Shown: piece after piece, positions 30,535 through 36,667 of the stretch
How the letters are laid out: every line of letters begins with the position of its first letter
How positions within the stretch are numbered: position 1 is the stretch's first letter
Assembly (NCBI GenBank): GCA_035543055.1
Contig: DATKKJ010000206.1
Coordinates: forward strand, 1 to 36,667
DNA: 36,667 nucleotides
Reading direction: 5' to 3'
Source of the DNA: Terriglobales bacterium
GTDB taxonomy: Bacteria > Acidobacteriota > Terriglobia > Terriglobales > Acidobacteriaceae
Translations under genes and position numbers: made by a program
The notes under the pieces: generated by a model
The model's input: the letters and a program-made list of their open reading frames with translations, nothing else
Databases searched by the model: none
Told to the model about the DNA's origin: nothing

Positions 30535-31673
30535 GAGCGGTTTTCCTGCTGCGGCTCAGCCGCACCTTGCTGCTGCTTGATCTCGACCTTGGCGCCCGGC
30601 ACCAGCCGCACTTGGCCGTCGGTGACCACCCGTTCGCCCGCCTGCACGCCCTTCTTGATGACGGTCATGTTGTCGATGGTCCAGCCCGGCTCGATGGGAC
30701 GCATGTCCACCGTCTGATCGGGCTTGACCACGAACACGTACTGCCCCTGCTGGCCGGTCTGCACCGCCGCCGAAGGTACGATGACCGTATCCGGCTGCTC
30801 GGCCAGGGTGAGCACCACATTCACGAATTCTCCCGGCCACAGCCGCCGGTCATGGTTCTCGAACGTCCCCTTCAGCTTGATGGTGCCGGTGGTCAGGTCC
30901 ACGGCGTTATCGATGAAAGTCAGGGTCCCTTGCGCCCGCTGCGGGTTGTCGGGGAAGACGGCCTCGACCTTGAGCTTTCCCGATTCTCGCCGCTGCTTGA
31001 TCTGCGGCAGCTCCTGCTGCGGCACTGAGAAGGTGACGTAGATGGGCTCGACCTGGTTGATGGTGACGATGGGATCATCGGGGTTCGCCTTCACGATATT
31101 CCCGCGGTGCACCATCAGGTTGCCGGTGCGCCCGTTCACCGGCGAGTAGATCTTGGTGTAGGAAAGCTGCACGCGGGCGTACTCGACCGCGGCCTTGTCG
31201 GCTTGGACGGCGGCTTGCGACGCTTCTGCCTTGGTGCGCGTGTCGTCGTTCTGCTCCTTGGAGACGACACCGGCCTGGTGCAGCTTCTCGTAGCGCTGGG
31301 CCTGGAGTTCATCATTCCTGGCCGTGGCCGTGTCCTTGGCCAGGGTGCCGAGGGCGCGCTGCAGGTCGGCCTCGAAGCTGCGCGGATCGAAGGTGAACAA
31401 GAGCTGGCCTTGCTTGACGTCCTGCCCTTCGCTGAAGTGCACTTCCATGATCTGGCCGGTGATCTGCGGCTTCACCCCGACGGTGGTGTAGGCCTCGACA
31501 TTGCCGATGGCCCGCACCTGCACGGGCACCGTCTTCTGCTCGGCCGTGGCGATGGTGACCGCCACCGGCGGCGGACCCGCCGACTGCACTTTCTGGCCCG
31601 AGCAGCCGCTGAGCCCGAGGGCCAGCGCCATGACTGCGGTGCTGATCAAGATCTTCATATGATTTCCGTTCAC
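30531..31673 (-). CDS. RND efflux adaptor (membrane fusion protein), lipoprotein
   Basis: Periplasmic adaptor linking the pump to an outer-membrane channel, 380 residues. A lipobox LSGC at residues 21-24 predicts lipid anchoring. Then barrel-sandwich part (TVGVKPQITGQIMEVHFSEG), a helical hairpin (about 105-170, LQRALGTLAKDTATARNDEL), the second lipoyl half (YTKIYSPVNGRTGNLMVH) and beta-barrel/proximal domains to KVEIKQQQ. The GTG at 31673 overlaps the tetR stop as GTGA; an ATG at 31658 with GGAA upstream is an alternative start. Middle gene of tetR-adaptor-pump. Confidence 0.92.
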   Translation of the reverse strand: MNGNHMKILISTAVMALALGLSGCSGQKVQSAGPPPVAVTIATAEQKTVPVQVRAIGNVEAYTTVGVKPQITGQIMEVHFSEGQDVKQGQLLFTFDPRSFEADLQRALGTLAKDTATARNDELQAQRYEKLHQAGVVSKEQNDDTRTKAEASQAAVQADKAAVEYARVQLSYTKIYSPVNGRTGNLMVHRGNIVKANPDDPIVTINQVEPIYVTFSVPQQELPQIKQRRESGKLKVEAVFPDNPQRAQGTLTFIDNAVDLTTGTIKLKGTFENHDRRLWPGEFVNVVLTLAEQPDTVIVPSAAVQTGQQGQYVFVVKPDQTVDMRPIEPGWTIDNMTVIKKGVQAGERVVTDGQVRLVPGAKVEIKQQQGAAEPQQENRS

Positions 31674-32335
31674 TTGCCCACTCTCTTCCTATGAATCCCG
31701 CCGTTATTTCCGGACGACCCGCTCACCACCATGCCGTTGAGCCAGAGGTCGGTCAAGACCGCCGTGGCCTCAGCGTCGTCGTACTGCTGATGTCGTTTGC
31801 CGCCAAAGAGCTCCTGCACCTGGAAGTAGTTGTTGATCATGCCCAGGAACCCGCGGGCGGCGAGCATGGGATCCACTTCGCGGAAGCCCCCCTCGCGGAT
31901 ACGTCCCGCGATATACCCGGCGAGAAGCTCGAAGTAGCGCGCTACCTGGGTGCGGAAGAAGCGCTCGGAGAGGGTGTGACTCTCCAGGGCGCTGAACAGC
32001 AGCAGGCGGCTGAGGCTGGAGTCCTTGCGGCGGCGGTCCAGGATGTCGGCAGCGATCCCCTGGAAGATCTCACGGTCGCTCTTGCCCGAGGCCAGACGCG
32101 CTTGCAAGTCCTCCTGCCAAGTCGCCACCTTGCACTTTTCCTCGATCACCGCCCAGTACAGGTCCTCCTTGCTGGGGAAGTGGCGGAAGATGAGGGCTTC
32201 GTTCACCCGCGAAGCCTGGGCGATGTGACGGGTGGTGGTGCCGTTGAAGCCCTGGCGGGCGAACAACTGGCTGGCCACCTCGAGGATCTGGTGGCGGCGG
32301 TCCTGGGCGGTGAAGCGCACTCGTGCGGTCGCCAT
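31670..32335 (-). CDS. TetR/AcrR-family transcriptional regulator
   Basis: 221 residues. N-terminal helix-turn-helix domain about 10-60 (RRHQILEVASQLFARQGFNGTTTRHIAQASRVNEALIFRHF described by its ends: RRHQILEVA and ALIFRHFPSKEDLY). The C-terminal ligand-binding domain is helical. It is the first gene of the efflux operon and shares a transcript with adaptor and pump, so it probably represses all three until a drug binds. A 7-bp palindrome (32339-32356) overlapping the promoter just before its ATG is the likely operator. No Shine-Dalgarno is seen; the predicted leader is only about 12 bases. Confidence 0.92.
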   Translation of the reverse strand: MATARVRFTAQDRRHQILEVASQLFARQGFNGTTTRHIAQASRVNEALIFRHFPSKEDLYWAVIEEKCKVATWQEDLQARLASGKSDREIFQGIAADILDRRRKDSSLSRLLLFSALESHTLSERFFRTQVARYFELLAGYIAGRIREGGFREVDPMLAARGFLGMINNYFQVQELFGGKRHQQYDDAEATAVLTDLWLNGMVVSGSSGNNGGIHRKRVGK

Positions 32336-32338
32336 AGG

Positions 32339-32356
32339 AGTAAGTAATCACTTACT
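32339..32356 (-). promoter_or_regulatory. Probable TetR operator (AGTAAGT-N4-ACTTACT)
   Basis: Perfect 7-bp inverted arms AGTAAGT and ACTTACT around a 4-base centre (18 bases), spanning from the -10 box to a few bases before the tetR ATG. A repressor bound here would block RNA polymerase, giving autoregulation of tetR and the pump genes. Sequence and position are typical of AcrR-type operators. Confidence 0.75.
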
Positions 32357-32382
32357 TTAGGTGCGGGAACCGCGCCTGTCAA
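32354..32382 (-). promoter_or_regulatory. Sigma-70-type promoter of the tetR-efflux operon
   Basis: Minus strand: perfect TTGACA (32377-32382), 17-base spacer, TAAAGT (32354-32359, 4/6). The -35 directly adjoins the stop codon of the upstream amrA-like gene. The -10 overlaps the operator palindrome. Confidence 0.7.
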
Positions 32383-33003
32383 TCACAAGTTTGCGGGCTC
32401 AGGCGTGGTGGCGCAGCGCCGGCCGGGGGCCTCGGAAAAGACTTCGGCGGTGAACGCTTCGACCGTGGCCCCGTGCTGCCAGGCGTCGCCGGGAAGGCCG
32501 GCCTTGTGGCAGGTCTCGCTCAGGAAGGTCTCGCGGTCCCAGCCGTACTCCACCGGGACCTGGGGCAGGAGCAGGCCGCGCCGCGCCCCCAGGGTGACGA
32601 CCAGCCCGTGGCGGCCCACTTCCACGTCCTCGGGCGCGATCGGCTGCAGCTGCGACAGCACGCTGATCTCGACATCGATCTCCCCTGCTTCTTCCGGCGA
32701 GAGCGGCAGGAAGCGGGTGTCGTGCAGGGCGGCGGCGACGGCGGTCTCGGCCACGGTGCGCGCCAGTGAGCGCACCGGGAAGACGTAGCCCACGCATCCG
32801 CGCAGCTGCCCCTGCCGGTGCAGGGTGGTGAAGGCGCCGCGCTTTTCGGCCAGGTGCTCGCAGGGCGGACTCGTGTCCACCTCCTGCCCTTGCAGGGCGG
32901 CGCTGATGGCGTCGTGGGCGAGCTTCAGCAGGAAACGGCGCTCGTCGACTGAATACTCGGCGCCGCTCTCGGCGGGCGGATCGGCATCAGGTTGCGGCAA
33001 CAT
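32383..33003 (-). CDS. amrA: AMMECR1-domain protein (AmmeMemoRadiSam system protein A)
   Basis: 206 residues with the AMMECR1 domain: EYSVDERRFLLKLAHDAISAAL, EKRGAFTTLHRQGQLRGCVGYV (the invariant LRGCxG core), DTRFLPLSPEEAGEIDVEISVLSQLQPI and the GLLLPQVPVEYGWDRETFLSETCHKAGL block. Often linked with a Memo-like protein and a radical SAM enzyme in the AmmeMemoRadiSam cluster; neither is in this window, so it acts alone here. The ATG at 33003 has GGAGGA about 6 bases upstream and overlaps the end of pgsA by 17 bases, implying co-transcription. Biochemical role is unsettled. Confidence 0.9.
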   Translation of the reverse strand: MLPQPDADPPAESGAEYSVDERRFLLKLAHDAISAALQGQEVDTSPPCEHLAEKRGAFTTLHRQGQLRGCVGYVFPVRSLARTVAETAVAAALHDTRFLPLSPEEAGEIDVEISVLSQLQPIAPEDVEVGRHGLVVTLGARRGLLLPQVPVEYGWDRETFLSETCHKAGLPGDAWQHGATVEAFTAEVFSEAPGRRCATTPEPANL

Positions 33004-33634
33004 CGCGCTTCCTCCGGCGGAGAATGAAGCGGCGGCGTCTCTGGCGCACCATCACCGTGCGGTCGATCTTGCTCCAGAACCCCACAAAATAATCCACTGC
33101 GGAGCCCAGCGACAGGGCCACCATGAACCAGATGGCCATGTGCGCGACCAGCTTGATGGAAAAGATATAGGGGCCTACAGTCCAGGACTGCCATTGATGC
33201 TCGACGATGGCCGCCACCACGGCCACGATCTGCGCCACCATCTTCACCTTGCCGAAATCGCTGGCCTCGATGGTGAAGCCTTCCGAGGCCGCGATGGAAC
33301 GCAGGCCGCTGACCAGGAACTCCCGTCCGATGATCACCACCGCCACCCAGGCCTTGACGATCGAGGGATTGAACTGCACCAGGGTGATGAAGGCCGCGGT
33401 GATCATGAGCTTGTCGGCCAGGGGGTCGAGCAGCATGCCCAGGGTGGTGATCTGGCCGCGGCGCCGCGCCAGGTAACCGTCGAGGCCGTCGGTGATCGAG
33501 GCGGCGATGAACAGGGCGGAGGCCAGCAGCTCGCGCGAGCCGTCGGTGCTGGCGAACCGCTGGCTGGACAGGATCCAGATCAGCAGCGGGACGCTGAAGA
33601 TGCGGGTCAGCGTGATGTAATTGGGAAGATTCAC
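32987..33634 (-). CDS. pgsA: CDP-diacylglycerol-glycerol-3-phosphate 3-phosphatidyltransferase
   Basis: Makes phosphatidylglycerol phosphate from CDP-diacylglycerol and glycerol-3-phosphate in the inner membrane. 215 residues, opening NLPNYITLTRIFSVPLLIWIL, typical of PgsA. The CDP-alcohol phosphotransferase motif (DG-x2-AR-x8-G-x3-D-x3-D) is complete in DGLDGYLARRRGQ followed by TTLGMLLDPLADK. About six helices; the basic C-terminal tail (RQRRRRFILRRRKRD) is unusually Arg-rich and lies partly in the overlap with amrA. Start is GTG at 33634 with GGAAG about 5 bases upstream. Confidence 0.93.
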   Translation of the reverse strand: MNLPNYITLTRIFSVPLLIWILSSQRFASTDGSRELLASALFIAASITDGLDGYLARRRGQITTLGMLLDPLADKLMITAAFITLVQFNPSIVKAWVAVVIIGREFLVSGLRSIAASEGFTIEASDFGKVKMVAQIVAVVAAIVEHQWQSWTVGPYIFSIKLVAHMAIWFMVALSLGSAVDYFVGFWSKIDRTVMVRQRRRRFILRRRKRDVAAT

Positions 33635-33733
33635 GGCGCTTCCGCTGACAATACTGCGGGCACACTACTCCGTGTGCTTCCGATTATCCTCCACGCCTAG
33701 GGCGAAAGCAACGCAAGGGGACGCGGCTTTACA

Positions 33734-34606
33734 ATGGCGCAAGTGCCTGAGCTCAAGAGCAAGACCGGTCCCGTCGTCCTCACCATCCCCGGCCTCGAGC
33801 GGCTGCCCTGGCTGGCGCACGGCTTCAGCACCCGCCTGGCGGGATTCTCCCAGGTCTATGGAGGGCGGTCGCTGAACCTCGGATTCACGCATGACGATAC
33901 GCGCGAGGCGGTGGAACGCAATCGCGCCGCCTTCCTGGGCGCGATCGGGGCCAGGGGCTGGCCCATGGTCACGGCCCGCCAGGTCCACTCCGACATCGTG
34001 CTCCGGGTGGAAGGACCTCCGGCGGTCCCGCTGACCGGGGACGCGCTGGTCACGCATGCGCGCGGCCTGGTGCTGGCGGTCAAGACCGCCGATTGCGTCC
34101 CCATCCTGCTGGTGGATGCGAAGAAGAAAGCGGTAGCCGCCATCCATGCCGGCTGGCGGGGGATGGTGAAACGCATCGTGGAGAAGACCGTGGGTGTGTT
34201 GCGACGCGAGTACGGAAGCCAGCCGGGCACGCTGCACGCCGCCATCGGGCCCGGCATCGCCGCCTGCTGCTACGCCGTGGGGGACGAGGTGCGCGAGGCC
34301 TTCGATTCCCAGTTCGCCTACGCCGCCCAGCTCTTCCACGAGGTGATGGCCCACCACGAAGTCAGGGAGCGTTACCCCCTGCTGTTCCTGACGGCGCGCG
34401 CCCCCGGGCATCACCCGCTCGGCCGCAAGCTGCATCTCGACATGGCGATGGCCGCGCAGCGGCAATTGCTCGACGCCGGCGTGCCCCACAAGCAGATCTT
34501 CGCCACCGGCAAGTGCACCTCCTGCCACAACGACCTGTTGTTCTCCCACCGCAGAGAAAAGGGGATCACCGGCCGGCAGGTGGGAGCGATCGGCATTCGT
34601 CCGTGA
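33734..34606 (+). CDS. pgeF: Multicopper-polyphenol-oxidase-type purine nucleoside phosphorylase (laccase-domain, YfiH/LACC1 family)
   Basis: 290-residue cytoplasmic protein of the DUF152/YfiH family. Zn-site residues are in TARQVHSDIV (His), KTADCVPILLVD (Cys) and AIHAGWRGMVKRI (His). Also AIGPGIAACCYAVGDEV and FATGKCTSCHNDLLFSHRRE. Family members phosphorolyse adenosine and inosine, and E. coli YfiH (PgeF) also edits peptidoglycan precursors. The ATG at 33734 has only a distant AAGGGGA; a TACAAT overlaps the ATG, and an in-frame GTG at 33743 could be a leaderless start. It is divergent from pgsA and is the only plus-strand gene in the last 14 kb. Confidence 0.92.
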   Translation: MAQVPELKSKTGPVVLTIPGLERLPWLAHGFSTRLAGFSQVYGGRSLNLGFTHDDTREAVERNRAAFLGAIGARGWPMVTARQVHSDIVLRVEGPPAVPLTGDALVTHARGLVLAVKTADCVPILLVDAKKKAVAAIHAGWRGMVKRIVEKTVGVLRREYGSQPGTLHAAIGPGIAACCYAVGDEVREAFDSQFAYAAQLFHEVMAHHEVRERYPLLFLTARAPGHHPLGRKLHLDMAMAAQRQLLDAGVPHKQIFATGKCTSCHNDLLFSHRREKGITGRQVGAIGIRP

Positions 34607-34644
34607 ACGGCGGGCGGACTGACAGAAAAATCGATTGAAGATCT

Positions 34645-34672
34645 CAGATCGCAGATTTCAGATCGCAGATCG
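34645..34672. repeat. Heptanucleotide tandem array, CAGATCG units
   Basis: Four contiguous 7-base units (CAGATCG, CAGATTT, CAGATCG, CAGATCG) in the 127-base convergent gap between pgeF and the phosphatase gene. Same unit length as the arrays at 27355-27389 and 34700-34727. Confidence 0.75.
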
Positions 34673-34699
34673 CCCGACACGCTGGCTCTTGGAAGCAAC

Positions 34700-34727
34700 T
34701 GAGTACGGAGTACCGAGTACTGAGTAC
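34700..34727. repeat. Heptanucleotide tandem array, NGAGTAC units, followed by T6
   Basis: Four contiguous units TGAGTAC, GGAGTAC, CGAGTAC, TGAGTAC, then TTTTTT (34728-34733) directly against the stop codon of the phosphatase gene (34734). GAGTAC and GTACTC segments can pair, so with the T-run it might act as a terminator for pgeF. The pairing is short and this is uncertain. Confidence 0.75.
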
Positions 34728-34733
34728 TTTTTT

Positions 34734-36593
34734 CTACGCGCGCCGGTGGCTCTCGTGCTTCCTGGCGCCGGCACTGGCGCCGGCGATCGCACCCGAGCCC
34801 GTCACCTTCAGCACCATCAGCACCTTGTCATCGACGTGGGTGCCATTGCTGGAGAAGACGTTGACGTCGGCCAGCACCGAGTCCACCAGCTCCTGGGCGG
34901 GCTTGTGGCGGTGCTGATAGACGGAGGCGGCCAGGCGCTCGGTGCCAAACTCGTCGTCGGCCTCGTTGTTGGCCTCCAGGATGCCGTCGGTGCAGCACAC
35001 CAGCAGGTCGCCCGCCTTGAGCTTGGCCGAGCCCCGCTGGTACTCGGTGGCCAGGAAGAGGCCGATGACCGTGCCGCCCTCCTCCAGCGTCTGGAACTTG
35101 CCGGTCTCGCCGTCGATCAGGATGGGCGGGACGTGGCCGGCGTTGATGTAGTGCAGGCCGTTGCGCCGCGTGTCCACCAGCCCCAGGAACATGGAGAGGA
35201 ATTTCTGGGACTTGGTGTCGTTGCAGATCATCTCGTTCAGTGAGAGCGTGAGCACCTCGAGGGAATGCAGGTGCATGACCAGCGCGCGCAGGGTGGCCTG
35301 CAGGTTCGACATCACCAGCGCCGAAGAGACCCCCTTGCCCTCCACGTCGGCCACCACCAGCAGCAAGGACTGAGGCCCGAGGTGCAAGAAGTCGTAATAG
35401 TCGCCGCCGACCTCGTAGCAGGGCTCGTTGATGACCGCGATGTCGTAGCCGGGCACGATCGGGGGAGCGTCCGGCAGCAAGGAGCGCTGGATGCCCCGGG
35501 CCAGGGCCAGTTCCTTCTCCAGCCGCTGCTTCTCCACCACTTCGCGGTGGAGACGCGCATTCTCCAGCGCCATCGCCATGTGCCCGGAGAGCTTGGAGAG
35601 GAACTCCTGGTCGTCATTCGAGAACCGCGAGGCGTTGACCTTATTTAAGAGCTGGATGACGCCGACGATGTCGCCGGTGTGGTGGCGGATGGGAAGGCAC
35701 AGCAGCGACCTGGTCTTGTATCCGAACTTCTGGTCGAAGCTGCGGTCGAAAAAGTCCAGGCTGTAGGCGTCTTCGACGTTGATCGGCACTCCGCTCTCGG
35801 CCACCTTGCCGGCGACGGCCTTGCCGATGGGGACGCGGATCTCCTGGTGGTCGAGCCCGCTGGCCACGATGGACCAGAGCTGCTTGTGTTTGGTGTCCAC
35901 CAGGAAGACGGTGCCGCGGTCGGCTTTCACCTCGGTGCGCGCGATCCTGAGGATGAGGTCGAGCAGCTCGGCCAGGTCGAGGGTCGAATTCAGAAGCCGG
36001 GTGGCTTCGAACAGCAGGGAGAGCTGGGTGATGGTCTTCTGGCTCTCCTGCGACGCCAGCGCGTCCTGCGCGGCCACGCTGCTGATCTCGGCATAGAGCT
36101 GCCACCACTCCAGCTGGGTGTCGTTGGCCGAATTCTGGGTGTATGCCACCAGGATCCCGAACATCCGCCCCTTCGCCAGCAGCGGGTAGGCGGAAAGGTA
36201 AGCCAGCTTGGTCAGCGCGGCGAACTCGGCCATGTCGGAGCCGGCGGCAGTCAGTTCGGCGTTCTCGCTCATCTGCCGGGACTGGAGTGTCCCCCCGATG
36301 ATGCCTTGTCCGGGATTGCGGTAGTCCTTGCGGTGGCTCGCGTTCAGGCCGGCGGCGTGGGTCAGGTAGGCGGAGCCGGAGGACTCGTCCCACAGCCACA
36401 GTTCGCCGCGGGCGGCGCCGAACTCGGCCACCAGGATGGTGGGAATGCTGCTCAGCACTTCCTCGCCCGAAGGCGCCGAGGTCAGGCGCGCCACCGCCTC
36501 GCCAAAGGCGGAAATATAGCCCTTACGAGCTGCTTTCGCTTTTTCCGCTGCGGCCGGTGATTCCACGTCCTTCTGAGCCTTTCCAGTCCCCAC
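34734..36593 (-). CDS. GAF-GAF-SpoIIE (PP2C-type) protein phosphatase, RsbU-like
   Basis: 619 residues. First GAF-like domain about 30-175, second GAF about 195-345 (DRGTVFLVDTKHKQLWSIVAS; GVIQLLNKVN), a short coiled coil (ENARLHREVVEKQRLEKELA), then a SpoIIE/PP2C phosphatase domain from about 375. Metal-binding Asp residues are in YEVGGDYYDF (Asp398) and VVADVEGKGVSSALVMSN (Asp416), with further motifs INAGHVPPILI, LVCCTDGILEANN and DDKVLMVLKV. Such proteins dephosphorylate STAS antagonists in response to a signal sensed by GAF domains. Start is GTG at 36593 with a weak GGGG stretch; no better start is seen. No cognate kinase or sigma factor adjoins it. Confidence 0.9.
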   Translation of the reverse strand: MGTGKAQKDVESPAAAEKAKAARKGYISAFGEAVARLTSAPSGEEVLSSIPTILVAEFGAARGELWLWDESSGSAYLTHAAGLNASHRKDYRNPGQGIIGGTLQSRQMSENAELTAAGSDMAEFAALTKLAYLSAYPLLAKGRMFGILVAYTQNSANDTQLEWWQLYAEISSVAAQDALASQESQKTITQLSLLFEATRLLNSTLDLAELLDLILRIARTEVKADRGTVFLVDTKHKQLWSIVASGLDHQEIRVPIGKAVAGKVAESGVPINVEDAYSLDFFDRSFDQKFGYKTRSLLCLPIRHHTGDIVGVIQLLNKVNASRFSNDDQEFLSKLSGHMAMALENARLHREVVEKQRLEKELALARGIQRSLLPDAPPIVPGYDIAVINEPCYEVGGDYYDFLHLGPQSLLLVVADVEGKGVSSALVMSNLQATLRALVMHLHSLEVLTLSLNEMICNDTKSQKFLSMFLGLVDTRRNGLHYINAGHVPPILIDGETGKFQTLEEGGTVIGLFLATEYQRGSAKLKAGDLLVCCTDGILEANNEADDEFGTERLAASVYQHRHKPAQELVDSVLADVNVFSSNGTHVDDKVLMVLKVTGSGAIAGASAGARKHESHRRA

Positions 36594-36667
36594 CGCCCCA
36601 AGCGAACCCGTGAAGATGGGCCCAAGGCGGGAAAAATGGCCTGTCGGGGGAGAGTTCGAGCGCGCCG

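Noticed and set aside
32383-33003. A full AmmeMemoRadiSam cluster around the AMMECR1-domain gene
   Set aside because: Neither a Memo-family nor a radical SAM gene is present next to it; neighbours are pgsA and tetR.
13351-36593. A complete partner-switching module (STAS plus SpoIIE phosphatase)
   Set aside because: The two genes are about 21 kb apart, no RsbW-type kinase or sigma factor is in the window, and the STAS protein lacks the phospho-serine; a functional link is not supported.

Overview
The window is a GC-rich, densely coded bacterial chromosome segment. It has no rRNA, tRNA, phage, insertion sequence or CRISPR that I can recognise. The largest stretch without a gene is about 220 bases (6633-6855). 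The protein families, the Tat-dependent sugar-binding protein, the AspT-type exchanger, the HAE1-type RND pump and the two-phoU pst locus together suggest a free-living Gram-negative soil or sediment heterotroph. My best guess is Acidobacteriota; that is inference from gene style and was not tested.

Left part (1-6632, minus strand): a branched-chain-amino-acid-type ABC transporter (binding protein, livH, livM, and livG cut by the window edge), preceded by a complete lactate-oxidation operon lutABC. The transporter has its own promoter with a perfect TGTGA-N6-TCACA palindrome where a class II CRP-type activator would bind.

Next (6753-12364, plus strand): a carbohydrate ABC operon (Tat-exported binding protein, two MalF/MalG-type permeases, no ATPase) that ends with a small lipoprotein resembling the C-terminal Ig-like domain of CcmI/CycH. 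A gene for an AspT/YidE-type exchanger follows. Then come an AT-richer AAA ATPase gene (minus) and a STAS protein gene (plus).

Centre (13814-21662, minus strand): a complete phosphate-starvation locus, phoB-phoR, phoU2, pstS, pstC-pstA-pstB-phoU1. Each of the four transcription units is preceded by a pair of TGTAAC-like half-sites exactly 11 bases apart. I read these as the PHO boxes of this lineage. Nearby, at 24225-24752, lies a PiT phosphate transporter gene that has lost its N-terminal half.

Right part: a DUF1801 protein, a secreted amidohydrolase, signal peptide peptidase SppA, an AT-richer membrane protein, a tetR-MFP-RND drug-efflux operon with a clear promoter and operator, an AMMECR1-domain protein overlapping pgsA, the purine nucleoside phosphorylase/laccase-domain gene pgeF, and a GAF-GAF-SpoIIE phosphatase. 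The phosphatase could work in a partner-switching pathway with STAS proteins, but no kinase is in view.

Across the window, several genes that begin a transcript (lutA, the AAA ATPase, phoB, DUF1801) have a -10-like hexamer (TATAAC, TAGAAT, TACAAT) only 6-9 bases before the start codon and no Shine-Dalgarno site, which suggests leaderless mRNAs. Three arrays of 7-base tandem repeats occupy intergenic gaps, two of them abutting the 3' ends of minus-strand genes.
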